DNA of 64,000 bases from Methylotenera sp. (GTDB lineage: Bacteria; Pseudomonadota; Gammaproteobacteria; Burkholderiales; Methylophilaceae). How positions within the stretch are numbered: the stretch's first letter is position 1; each line of letters opens with the position of its first letter. A program made the position numbers and the translations under genes. Positions 34,521 to 42,870 of this stretch are shown piece by piece. The stretch spans positions 381,290 to 445,289 of the forward strand of contig NZ_JAQSCU010000010.1 in the NCBI RefSeq assembly GCF_029945535.1, in the 5' to 3' direction. Below the pieces are notes generated by a model. The model ran no database searches. It saw only the letters and a list, made by a program, of their open reading frames with translations, and was not told where the DNA came from.

Positions 34521-34709
34521 CGTCATTCCCGCGTAGGCGGGAATCTAGGCAGCGTACATATGTAGCTTGTAATTTTTAGTATTTGTATGGTGGGTCACTT
34601 GTGACCCACGTTTAGCCGTGCTTTAAATTGCTTAAATCGCGTGGGTTCAAGAACCCACGCTACTCAGACTGAGATTGTGGTTTTCCTGGATTCCCGCCTG
34701 CGCGGGAAT
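34521..34709. repeat. Group of four palindromic repeats in the metE-nrdA gap
   Basis: Four short hairpins lie in the 618-bp stretch from 34141 to 34758. Two belong to the ATTCCCGC/GCGGGAAT family (34525-34544 with loop GTAG; 34690-34709 with loop CTGC). The other two are GTGGGTCAC-TT-GTGACCCAC (34590-34609) and GCGTGGGTTC-AA-GAACCCACGC (34639-34660). The last three can serve as terminators for metE, which ends at 34759. No gene is seen in this stretch besides the nrdA leader. Confidence 0.75.
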
Positions 34710-34758
34710 GACGACCTAAGTTAATAAAATATAGGGAAATAAATGGAGATGAGTAAAG

Positions 34759-37047
34759 TTATGCCAATTGCTCGCGCAAACTTTTAGCCACCGACACCAT
34801 GTTTTCTAATGCAGTTTTAGTTTCTGGCCAGCCACGCGTTTTTAGGCCGCAATCTGGGTTAATCCATAAGCGTTCTACAGGCACGACATCGAACGCACGC
34901 TTCATGAGTTTTTCCATCGCCTCAACACTTGGTACGCGAGGTGAGTGAATATCATAAACACCCGGACCAATGTCATTAGGGTATGAGAATTCGCCAAATG
35001 CATCTAATAGTTCCATGGCTGAGCGCGAAGTTTCAATGGTAATGACATCCGCATCCATCGCTGCGATTGCAGGCAAAATATCATTGAATTCTGCATAACA
35101 CATGTGAGTGTGAATTTGCGTATCGTCACGTGCAATACTGGCTGACAACTTAAATGCTTTTACCGCCCATGCTAAATATTGCGCCCAAGCAGCTTTCTGT
35201 AATGGCAAGCCTTCACGTAGAGCAGGTTCATCAATTTGAATAATCGCAATGCCTGCTTTTTGCAAATCCTCAACTTCATCACGTATTGCCAACGCTAGTT
35301 GCATGGCAGTGGTTTCTCTTGGTTGATCATCACGAACAAAAGACCATTGCAATATGGTGATTGGTCCCGTGAGCATGCCTTTTACTGGGCGACTTGAAAG
35401 TGATTGTGCAAAACTTGCTGTGTCTACAGTCATTGGTTTTGGTCTATGCACATCTCCATAAATAACAGGTGGTTTTACGCAGCGCGAGCCATAACTCTGT
35501 ACCCAGCCATTTTGCGTGAAGGCATAGCCAGCTAACTGCTCGCCAAAAAACTCCACCATGTCGTTGCGTTCTGCTTCACCGTGTACCAGCACATCTAAGC
35601 CAATTTCCTCTTGTTGGGCAATGGCATAGGCAATATGCGCCTCCATCTCAGCATCATATTTAGCTTGGCTAATATCACCTTTTTTAAATGCGGCGCGTGC
35701 AGCACGAATGTCAGGAGTTTGGGGAAATGAGCCTATCGTCGTGGTTGGTAAAAGTGGTAAATTCAAGCGCACTTTTTGGGCTTTAGCACGCAGCTCAAAA
35801 GTACTTACACGATTTTCATTTAATGTACTTAGCGCTGCAATACGTGCTTTTACATTGGTGTCATGTACTCGGTTTGATTGATTGCGTGAAGCAATCGCCG
35901 CACGTGAAATAGCCAATTCTTGCGCGACAGAATCCACGCCATTATTCAATGCTTTGGCAATAATACTAAGCTCAATGATCTTTTCATCGGCAAAGGCTAA
36001 CCATGATTTAATCTCAGCGTCTAATTTCACTTCATGCGCAAGCGTCACTGGCGTATGCAGCAGTGAGCAGCTTGGTGCAATCCATAAGCGATCGCCTAAT
36101 CTTTTTACCCATGGGTCTAACAATGCTAATGTTTTATCTAAATCATTACGCCAAATATTGCGGCCATCAATCACGCCAGCAGACAATACCCAATGACTTG
36201 GGATCGCATTTACCCAAGGACCTAACTGCTCTGGCGCGCGTACCAAGTCAATGTGGATGCCATCCACAGGCAAGCTAGTAATAAACGCCTGATAGCGCGA
36301 CACATTGGCAAAGTAAGTGGTAAGTAATAATTTCGGGCGTGATGTTCTAAACCAAGAGTAGGCGCGGTCAAAGGCTTTCAGCCAAGCATCATCTAAATCT
36401 AGGGCGAAAATAGGCTCGTCAATTTGCAGCCATTCTATTTTACGCAACTGCAACTCTTGCAACAAATACACATATTGTTGCGCCAGGCCATCTAGCAAAT
36501 CTAGCTTATTAATACCGCGAGCTTTACTTAAGTATAAAAAGCTCACTGGACCAAGCAATACAGGCTTCACATTTTTGCTGATTTTTTGCGCCTCATCTAA
36601 CTGGCTTAAATAATCATGCACGTTAATTGAAAACTGCGTATCGTTTGCCAGCTCTGGCACAATATAGTGGTAATTCGTATCAAACCACTTAGTCATTTCC
36701 ATAGCGGGTTGCTCTAAATTGCCACGTGCTAGTGCAAAATATGCATTCTCTGGGGCTGGGTTCGCTTCACCAAAAGGTTTTTTATTAAAGCGCTTTGGTT
36801 GCGCGCCAAACAATACAGAATGATCCAACACATGGTCATATAATGAAAAGTCATTACTGGTGATAAAAGCCAAACCAGCTTCTTGTTGTTTTTGCCAATG
36901 TTCAGCACGTAAGTTTTTGGCGGTATTTTGCAAATCGTCTGACGGCACTTCTTTACGCCAAAAAGATTCCAGTGCAAATTTAAGTTCACGCTTTGCGCCT
37001 ACGCGTGGGTAGCCCAAGATATGCGCTTTAATGTTATTTTTAGTCAT
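34759..37047 (-). CDS. metE: Cobalamin-independent methionine synthase
   Basis: 762 residues, full length for MetE, with two related barrels. The N-terminal half begins AHILGYPRVGAKRELKFALE. The catalytic half (from about residue 430) starts TTTIGSFPQT and contains the zinc ligands in HMCYAEF, a Glu-containing ITIETSRS and the final Cys in NPDCGLKTRGW. It transfers the methyl group of methyltetrahydrofolate to homocysteine. It is divergent from metR, with a MetR-type site in the spacer. It does not carry the B12 riboswitch found next door, so here B12 control is applied to nrdA and not to metE. Confidence 0.96.
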   Translation of the reverse strand: MTKNNIKAHILGYPRVGAKRELKFALESFWRKEVPSDDLQNTAKNLRAEHWQKQQEAGLAFITSNDFSLYDHVLDHSVLFGAQPKRFNKKPFGEANPAPENAYFALARGNLEQPAMEMTKWFDTNYHYIVPELANDTQFSINVHDYLSQLDEAQKISKNVKPVLLGPVSFLYLSKARGINKLDLLDGLAQQYVYLLQELQLRKIEWLQIDEPIFALDLDDAWLKAFDRAYSWFRTSRPKLLLTTYFANVSRYQAFITSLPVDGIHIDLVRAPEQLGPWVNAIPSHWVLSAGVIDGRNIWRNDLDKTLALLDPWVKRLGDRLWIAPSCSLLHTPVTLAHEVKLDAEIKSWLAFADEKIIELSIIAKALNNGVDSVAQELAISRAAIASRNQSNRVHDTNVKARIAALSTLNENRVSTFELRAKAQKVRLNLPLLPTTTIGSFPQTPDIRAARAAFKKGDISQAKYDAEMEAHIAYAIAQQEEIGLDVLVHGEAERNDMVEFFGEQLAGYAFTQNGWVQSYGSRCVKPPVIYGDVHRPKPMTVDTASFAQSLSSRPVKGMLTGPITILQWSFVRDDQPRETTAMQLALAIRDEVEDLQKAGIAIIQIDEPALREGLPLQKAAWAQYLAWAVKAFKLSASIARDDTQIHTHMCYAEFNDILPAIAAMDADVITIETSRSAMELLDAFGEFSYPNDIGPGVYDIHSPRVPSVEAMEKLMKRAFDVVPVERLWINPDCGLKTRGWPETKTALENMVSVAKSLREQLA

Positions 37048-37128
37048 GTGTTAAGCCTTATTCAATGTAAGGCATGCATTTTCTAACTTGCAAATATTTT
37101 AATAAAGCGAAAGTTTTTGTGATAAATT

Positions 37129-37141
37129 TGAATTAAATTCA
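37129..37141. promoter_or_regulatory. MetR-binding site in the metE/metR spacer
   Basis: TGAATTAAATTCA fits the known MetR consensus TGAA-N5-TTCA exactly. It lies 15 bp upstream of the metR start and 81 bp from the metE start, in the 109-bp divergent spacer. Confidence 0.75.
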
Positions 37142-37156
37142 TACCTAAAATTTATT

Positions 37157-38068
37157 ATGATAGAAATTCGCCACCTAAAATCACTAAAAGCCATCGCCGA
37201 AACTGGCAAATTAGGGCTAGCAGCCGAGCGTGTATTTTTAACGCAATCTGCGCTTTCGCATCAAATACGTGCGCTAGAAACACATTATGAAATCACCTTG
37301 TTTCAGCGCACCCCGCAAGGCTTGCGCTTCACGCCGGCAGGTCAGCGATTACTAGACTTAGCCAATGAGTTACTGCCGCTTATTGAAAAATCAGAGCGTG
37401 ATTTAATTCGATTGAAAAGTGATCAGTCTGGCGAATTGCGCATCGTACTGGAGTGCCACACCTGCTTTGATTGGCTCACACCAGTGATGGATGCGTTTAG
37501 ACGCGCATGGCCAGAAGTTGAGCTTGATTTAGTGGCAGGATTTCATAGCGACCCGTGGCAGTTGCTACGTGAAGGTAAAGCCGACATCGTGATAGGAGGC
37601 TTACCAGAGAAAATGCGTGATTTGCGCCATGCACCGCTATTCAAATTTGAGATTATGGCGGTATTGCCGTTAGATAGCAGCAAGGGTAATAAATCGCGAT
37701 TGCTTGCAGAAGACTTTAGCAATGAAACCTTGATTACTTATCCGGTTCCTGAAGAGCGCATTGATATTATTCGGAATGTGCTAAAGCCAGCCAATATTGT
37801 ATTTAACAGACGTACGGCAGAACTGACGGTAGCCATTATGCAGCTTGTAGCAAGTCGCAGAGGTCTAGCGGCATTGCCTAGTTGGGGCATCAAAAGCTAT
37901 ATTGACCACGAATATGTTCTGTCTAAGTCGATAGGTAAAAATGGTTTATGGTCTGAGTTGCATGCGACTTGTACCGCAGACACCATGTCGCGCCCTTACA
38001 CTTTAGACCTGGTGAATATTATCAAGCAAACGTGTGCCGAGAATCTGAGCGGTATCAAGCTGCTATGA
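37157..38068 (+). CDS. metR: LysR-family regulator MetR
   Basis: 303 residues. The helix-turn-helix region (residues 1-60) reads MIEIRHLKSLKAIAETGKLGLAAERVFLTQSALSHQIRALE. The effector domain has IVLECHTCFDWLTPVMDAF, close to the ECHSC region of E. coli MetR, and LVASRRGLAALPSWGI. MetR activates metE using homocysteine as co-inducer. Its divergent position next to metE and the consensus site between them support the assignment. Confidence 0.94.
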   Translation: MIEIRHLKSLKAIAETGKLGLAAERVFLTQSALSHQIRALETHYEITLFQRTPQGLRFTPAGQRLLDLANELLPLIEKSERDLIRLKSDQSGELRIVLECHTCFDWLTPVMDAFRRAWPEVELDLVAGFHSDPWQLLREGKADIVIGGLPEKMRDLRHAPLFKFEIMAVLPLDSSKGNKSRLLAEDFSNETLITYPVPEERIDIIRNVLKPANIVFNRRTAELTVAIMQLVASRRGLAALPSWGIKSYIDHEYVLSKSIGKNGLWSELHATCTADTMSRPYTLDLVNIIKQTCAENLSGIKLL

Positions 38069-38103
38069 GCCAGTAGCTTTTGCTCTTCAATTATTAAGAA
38101 ATG

Positions 38104-38433
38104 TTAGCTATTGATAAACGATGCCGTGGGATGTGAAATCGCACCATCACCGTAAGTGCGCAACACTTGAGAGATAATGACCTGATAGCCATTCAGCCAA
38201 TTAGATTGCGCTGCTTTGGCTTCAAGATGTTTTGGATGCTTCATTAACTCATGTAGGCCGTCCATGGTTTGCCAGTAATACACATTGGACACACGACCAG
38301 TTTCAGGATGTTCCCATGCTTCCTCGCCCAAGTAACCCGAAGTTAGCTTGGCGATTTCTGCTATGGCTTGGTCAAGTCGATAAAACGCTTCATCGAATTG
38401 TTTTTTATCAAAAATAAAAGTTGCTGAGTACAT
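38104..38433 (-). CDS. Antibiotic-biosynthesis-monooxygenase-type small protein
   Basis: A 109-residue dimeric alpha/beta-barrel (ABM-like) protein. MYSATFIFDKKQFDEAFYRLDQAIAEIAKLTSGYLGEEAWEHPETGRVSNVYYWQTMDGL shows the typical strand-helix-strand pattern, with a Trp-containing core and a helix HPKHLEAK. Family members include heme-degrading and quinol-type monooxygenases and proteins of unknown role. It starts 3 bp after the stop of the upstream GNAT gene, so the two form an operon. Function unknown. Confidence 0.75.
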   Translation of the reverse strand: MYSATFIFDKKQFDEAFYRLDQAIAEIAKLTSGYLGEEAWEHPETGRVSNVYYWQTMDGLHELMKHPKHLEAKAAQSNWLNGYQVIISQVLRTYGDGAISHPTASFINS

Positions 38434-38436
38434 TTA

Positions 38437-38919
38437 TTATCCTAATTTAGCTGGTGTAATTGTTTTGTTGTAGGTGTAAAAAACATCATCTCGCACCCAG
38501 CCTAAAGACTCATACAGCGATTGAGCTGTCAGGTTAGTTTTTGCGGTGGTTAAATCTAGTCGCACATATCCATTGTTAGCTGCATATTCATGCGCGGTCA
38601 GCATCAACGCTTTGCCAGCACCAGATTTTCTGATATTTACATCTACAAATAAATCATAAAGTACGCAGATAGGCGCAGCGAGAACTGAGCAAAATGTCGG
38701 GTAAAGCTGACAAAAGCCAATCAGCTTTTGTGCTTGGTTTTCATTACTCGCAGTTTCAGCAACAAAAATGATGGAATCTTTGTTGTTGAGTCTATCTTGC
38801 AGAAAGCGCCTTGCCAGACCGATGTCTGATGTCTCTTCATAAAATTCACGGTATGCGTTAAATAGCTCCGCGAGCGGCTCAAGGTCTTCTAATTGGGCGA
38901 TTCGAATTTTTATAGTCAT
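38437..38919 (-). CDS. GNAT-family N-acetyltransferase
   Basis: A 160-residue single GNAT domain. The acetyl-CoA-binding segment is LFVDVNIRKSGAGKALMLTAHEYA (near residues 85-110), with a typical preceding beta bulge and the C-terminal LDLTTAKTNLTAQSLYESLGW. The substrate is unknown. In an amine-rich neighbourhood polyamine acetylation is possible, but nothing in the sequence singles it out. It is first in a two-gene operon with the ABM-like protein. Confidence 0.85.
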   Translation of the reverse strand: MTIKIRIAQLEDLEPLAELFNAYREFYEETSDIGLARRFLQDRLNNKDSIIFVAETASNENQAQKLIGFCQLYPTFCSVLAAPICVLYDLFVDVNIRKSGAGKALMLTAHEYAANNGYVRLDLTTAKTNLTAQSLYESLGWVRDDVFYTYNKTITPAKLG

Positions 38920-39053
38920 ATTATTTTCAATTTAAATGAATACCAAGGGAATCAGTCATTGTAAGAAATCAAGTCAGAGTAATCTATAAGAATATTAGAT
39001 AACCATGAAGTTGAATGGCTGATGTAAATTTGTCCAGAAGCGAACTTACTTCG

Positions 39054-39120
39054 ATTTAGCCTATCAATCCTAGTTAATATGGATTTACCCAGATTTACAC
39101 GGATTTACTATTTAGCCTAT
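39054..39120. repeat. Short direct repeats upstream of the efflux operon
   Basis: Three consecutive 10-bp units, GGATTTACCC, AGATTTACAC and GGATTTACTA, lie at 39081-39110. They are bracketed by two copies of ATTTAGCCTAT (39054-39064 and 39110-39120). They sit in the 344-bp gap at 38920-39263, about 150 bp before the efflux operon. The helical spacing would suit cooperative binding of a regulator. I see no gene in this gap. Confidence 0.6.
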
Positions 39121-39263
39121 TCTATTTTTTCTGCATATGGTCATAATGGGTTCAACGTTTTTAATGTCCTAAGAACCACAATCGATTTAAGTTAAGAGTA
39201 TCAAATTTAACCAAACTTCAAACTTAACAAAACCTAAAGTAAAACCATGAATGTTTTAAGCCT

Positions 39264-40730
39264 ATGAATGTTCCACTAGACAATCACAAAAAATCTTACC
39301 AAAACTATAAGCTGAGCTTGCTATGTCTGACTAGTCTATTGCTGACACTCAACGGCTGTGCTTTGCTTAACCCGAGCCATCCTGAATTAGCTAAAGTGGA
39401 AGTGCCTGCCAAGTGGTCGGCTGATGAGGCGGTTGCGGCTTCTAGTTCAACCTCGCTCAATAACTGGTGGCAGCGATTTAATGATCCGCTTCTGGTGAAC
39501 CTTGTACAGCAGTCTTTGCAGAGCAATACGAGTGTCAATAGTGCAAAGTCAGCATTGCAAGAAGCCCGTGCTTTGCGCGATGTAGCTGCGGCTACTTTGT
39601 TGCCAACACTTGATACTTCGGCATCTGCAGGACGAAGTAAATCTGGTAACAATAGCGCGGTGAATAATTTCTCTGCTGGCTTAGATGCAAGTTGGGAGCT
39701 GGATATTTTTGGCGCCAATCGTAGCGGGCTAAACGCGAGTGAGGCGACGGCTCAGGCAAGCGAAGCGAGTTTAGGTGATGTTCAGGTGTCCATTGCCGCT
39801 GAAGTGGCGCTGGATTATATTTCGCTGCGCAATGCTCAGGCGCGCTTGGCGATTGCTAATAGCAATTTAACCAGCCAGCTGGAAACGCTGCAAATAACCG
39901 AATGGCGGACTCAAGCGGGCTTGGTTTCATCATTAGATTCAGAGCAGGCGAGGGTTTCAGCAGAGCAAACGCGCGCCATTATTCCGCCTCTACAAACATC
40001 TATTGCGCAGATAAGCCACGCGCTCGCTGTGCTCACAGGTCAGCCGCCTGCTGCCTTGTTGCAGCAATTATCGATAGTTAACCCAGTGCCGCAGGCTGCG
40101 AATGATTTGGCTTTGAATTTTCCTGCTGAAACTTTGCGTCAACGTGCCGATGTGCGCGCTGCTGAATATCGAGTCACTGCTGACTTTGCAAAACTGGCGC
40201 AAGCTGATGCAGCGCGGTTGCCAAATTTCTCGTTGAGCGGTTCACTTGGTTTAAGCGCGCTGACTTTGGGTTCCTTAACTAGCGGTTCTTCAGTGGTCAG
40301 TTCATTGTTAGCGAATGTTGCCATGCCATTGTTCGACGGTGGTTCTAGGCGAGCTAAAGTGCGCGCTCAAGAAGCGGTGTTGGAGCAAACACGGCTAAGT
40401 TATAAAGCCACAGTGCTTACTGCATTGCAGGAAGTTGAAGATGCCTTAGTTGCGCTGCGTGGTGATATTCAGCGCGTATCTCGATTAAAACTTGCCTCTG
40501 AATCCGCTAGTAATGCGGCACTGATGGCACGTCAACGTTATGACAGTGGCTTATCAGATTTCCAAACAGTGCTTGAAACGCAACGCTCTTTATTAAGTAC
40601 GCAAGACAGTGTTGCAAGTGCAAATGCCGATGTCAGTTCAGATCATGTGCGCCTCTATAAGGCTTTAGGTGGCGGCTGGCAAGCAGGCGAAGCTGAAATA
40701 ACAACATCACTTACTGAAAAAACGAAATGA
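39264..40730 (+). CDS. Outer-membrane efflux lipoprotein, TolC/NodT family
   Basis: 488 residues. The signal peptide ends in a lipobox, LTLNGC, so it is lipid-anchored, as usual for NodT-type outer-membrane factors. Two repeats of the efflux protein family follow: about 60-260 (NNWWQRFNDPLLVNLVQQSL; ASWELDIFGANRSGLNASEA) and 270-470 (LRQRADVRAAEYRVTADFAKLAQADAARLPNFSLSGSLG; VAMPLFDGGSRRAKVRAQEA). It forms the exit duct for the MacAB-like pump encoded immediately downstream. Its stop overlaps the next start by 4 bp (ATGA). Confidence 0.93.
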   Translation: MNVPLDNHKKSYQNYKLSLLCLTSLLLTLNGCALLNPSHPELAKVEVPAKWSADEAVAASSSTSLNNWWQRFNDPLLVNLVQQSLQSNTSVNSAKSALQEARALRDVAAATLLPTLDTSASAGRSKSGNNSAVNNFSAGLDASWELDIFGANRSGLNASEATAQASEASLGDVQVSIAAEVALDYISLRNAQARLAIANSNLTSQLETLQITEWRTQAGLVSSLDSEQARVSAEQTRAIIPPLQTSIAQISHALAVLTGQPPAALLQQLSIVNPVPQAANDLALNFPAETLRQRADVRAAEYRVTADFAKLAQADAARLPNFSLSGSLGLSALTLGSLTSGSSVVSSLLANVAMPLFDGGSRRAKVRAQEAVLEQTRLSYKATVLTALQEVEDALVALRGDIQRVSRLKLASESASNAALMARQRYDSGLSDFQTVLETQRSLLSTQDSVASANADVSSDHVRLYKALGGGWQAGEAEITTSLTEKTK

Positions 40731-42088
40731 ATCTACCTCCTATGAACACTAATAATTCTTCAACTAAAACACCTTCAGCTAGTACTTCTACAGCAGCTAT
40801 TGATATTGCGACTTTGTTAGATGAGCCAGCAAAAGTCGCATGGTATCGCCGCTCAAGCTTATGGGTAGGGTTGGCGATACTCATTATGATAGTCGCAGGG
40901 TTTTTATATTGGCAAGCTAAGCGTGCGGCAGAAGCGTTACCAAGTTATACAACGCAAGAAGTGACGCGCGGTAACTTGACCTTAACCGTCACTGCCAACG
41001 GCACTATTCAGCCGACACGTTCTATCAATATTGGTAGTGAACTTTCAGGCACGGTGCGCAAGGTCAATGTTGACGTAAACGATGTAGTTAAAAAAGGTCA
41101 GGTGTTGGTGGAGCTTGATACTTCAAAATTGAGTGACCAGGTGTTGCGTTCAAAAGCGACTTTGGCATCAGCCATTGCAAAGGTTGCGCAGACCGAAGCG
41201 ACAATAAAAGAAACATCATCTGCCTTACAAAGATTGGAAGAAGTGTCTCGACTATCAGGCGGTAAAGTACCATCTAAATCTGAGCTAGATACGGGTCGTG
41301 CTGCGTATGACAGAGCTGTGGCTGATGACTTAAGCGCAAAAGCTGGTGTGAATGATGCACGCGCTGCGCTATCAACCGACCAAATTAATTTATCCAAAGC
41401 CTCTATTGTTGCGCCGTCTGATGGTGTGATACTTACTCGTGCAGTGGATCCAGGTAATGCTGTAGCGGCTTCGTTACAAGCAGTGACTTTGTTTACGATG
41501 GCGGAAGATTTAACTAAATTACGCCTTTGGGTGTATGTGGATGAAGCCGATGTTGGTTCTGTTAAGTTAGATCAGGATGCTACTTTTACCGTGAGTGCTT
41601 ATCCAACACGTAAGTTTCCAGCACGTATTACGCGGGTAGGTTTTGGTTCTACCATTACTGATAACGTAGTGACTTACCTGACTTATTTAGATGTGGATAA
41701 TACAGACCTTAGTCTACGCCCGGGTATGACAGCGACAGCCACTATCAAAGCTAAACAAGTGAAAGATGCGTTATTAGTGCCTAACACCGCACTGCGTTTT
41801 ACGCCTACATCTGCCGACTCTGATAAGTCACAATCAGCCAATAAAAAAGGACTTGCTACGAGCTTAATGCCAAGCATGCCGCGCAGTAGCAAAAATCGTA
41901 AATCTGCTGCCGACAGAGCCAATGTGGCGTTAGCTAAGCAAGTGTGGGTGTTGCCTAAAGATGGTGGCGCGGCTATTGCCGTTGCTGTAAAACCTGGCAT
42001 TAGCGACGGTCATATGACGGAGATTATCGGTGGCGACCTACAAGTTGGCATGCAAGTCATTACTGATCAGAAAGTGGTGGCACAGTGA
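40727..42088 (+). CDS. Periplasmic adaptor of a MacAB-type exporter
   Basis: 453 residues. One transmembrane segment near residues 45-62 (SLWVGLAILIMIVAGFLYW) is followed by the barrel-sandwich hybrid, split by a coiled coil (about 125-215, QVLRSKATLASAIAKVAQTEATIKET), and beta domains. The lipoyl-like motif INIGSELSGTVRKVNVDVNDVVKKGQVLVELD is typical of MacA. A basic, Ser-rich insertion (about 365-400, SADSDKSQSANKKGLATSLMPS) near the membrane-proximal domain is unusual. It is coupled to the preceding and following genes by 4-bp overlaps. Confidence 0.92.
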   Translation: MNLPPMNTNNSSTKTPSASTSTAAIDIATLLDEPAKVAWYRRSSLWVGLAILIMIVAGFLYWQAKRAAEALPSYTTQEVTRGNLTLTVTANGTIQPTRSINIGSELSGTVRKVNVDVNDVVKKGQVLVELDTSKLSDQVLRSKATLASAIAKVAQTEATIKETSSALQRLEEVSRLSGGKVPSKSELDTGRAAYDRAVADDLSAKAGVNDARAALSTDQINLSKASIVAPSDGVILTRAVDPGNAVAASLQAVTLFTMAEDLTKLRLWVYVDEADVGSVKLDQDATFTVSAYPTRKFPARITRVGFGSTITDNVVTYLTYLDVDNTDLSLRPGMTATATIKAKQVKDALLVPNTALRFTPTSADSDKSQSANKKGLATSLMPSMPRSSKNRKSAADRANVALAKQVWVLPKDGGAAIAVAVKPGISDGHMTEIIGGDLQVGMQVITDQKVVAQ

Positions 42089-42870
42089 GTGAGTCATTAA
42101 CCCAGCAATCCATAGTACGGCAGCCACTTATACAATTAATAGATGTTAAGAAAACCTATGGGTCAGGCTCAACCGAATTTCTTGCTTTAAAAGGTATAGA
42201 TTTAAGTATCTACGCAGGTGAGTTTGTCGCCATTATGGGGCCAAGTGGTTCGGGAAAATCCACCGCTATGAATATTCTTGGCTGCTTAGATAGCCCTAAA
42301 TATGGCCAGTATCTTTTCAAAGGTGCCCATGTAGAAGACTTAACTCGAGACCAGCACGCGCGGCTGCGCAGACGTTTTCTTGGTTTTGTGTTTCAAGGCT
42401 TTAACTTACTCGCACGTACTACCGCGCAAGAAAATGTAGAGCTGCCATTACTTTATCGCGGTGATAATGCTGAAAAACGTCAAGCAGCGGCTAGCAAAGC
42501 GTTAGCCTCAGTAGGTTTGGCGGGTTGGGAGCATCATACGCCTGCAGAACTTTCAGGCGGTCAACAGCAACGTGTTGCCATTGCACGCGCCATTGTGACT
42601 GAGCCTGCGGTGTTGCTCGCCGATGAACCCACTGGAAACTTAGACACGCAACGCAGCCATGAAATTATGGCGCTTTTAGTAGCACTCAATAGAGACCATG
42701 GCATTACGGTGTTAATGGTGACGCATGAATTAGACATGGCTGCATACGCGCATCGAATAGTGACATTTGTCGATGGAAAAATTGCAAAAGATGAAATGAA
42801 TGAGCATCCTACGATGCCCAGCTCAGCTGATTTAAACATGTCAGATACTAATTTGACTGAGGTTATTTAA
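42085..42870 (+). CDS. MacB-type ABC transporter ATPase subunit
   Basis: 261 residues with a GTG start (MSESLTQQ) that overlaps the adaptor stop. Walker A is GPSGSGKST, the Q-loop VFQGFNLLART, the signature LSGGQQQRVAIARAI, Walker B VLLADEPTGNLD and the H-loop VTHELD, all of the LolD/MacB subfamily. Unlike E. coli MacB, where ATPase and membrane domain are fused, this ATPase is a separate protein. It belongs with the permease that starts on its stop codon (TAATG). Confidence 0.94.
   Translation: MSESLTQQSIVRQPLIQLIDVKKTYGSGSTEFLALKGIDLSIYAGEFVAIMGPSGSGKSTAMNILGCLDSPKYGQYLFKGAHVEDLTRDQHARLRRRFLGFVFQGFNLLARTTAQENVELPLLYRGDNAEKRQAAASKALASVGLAGWEHHTPAELSGGQQQRVAIARAIVTEPAVLLADEPTGNLDTQRSHEIMALLVALNRDHGITVLMVTHELDMAAYAHRIVTFVDGKIAKDEMNEHPTMPSSADLNMSDTNLTEVI

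Noticed and set aside
34521-34709. Regularly placed repeats that could suggest a CRISPR array
   Set aside because: The repeats are four short palindromes of different sequence with unequal spacing, and no cas genes are nearby. They are REP-like hairpins.
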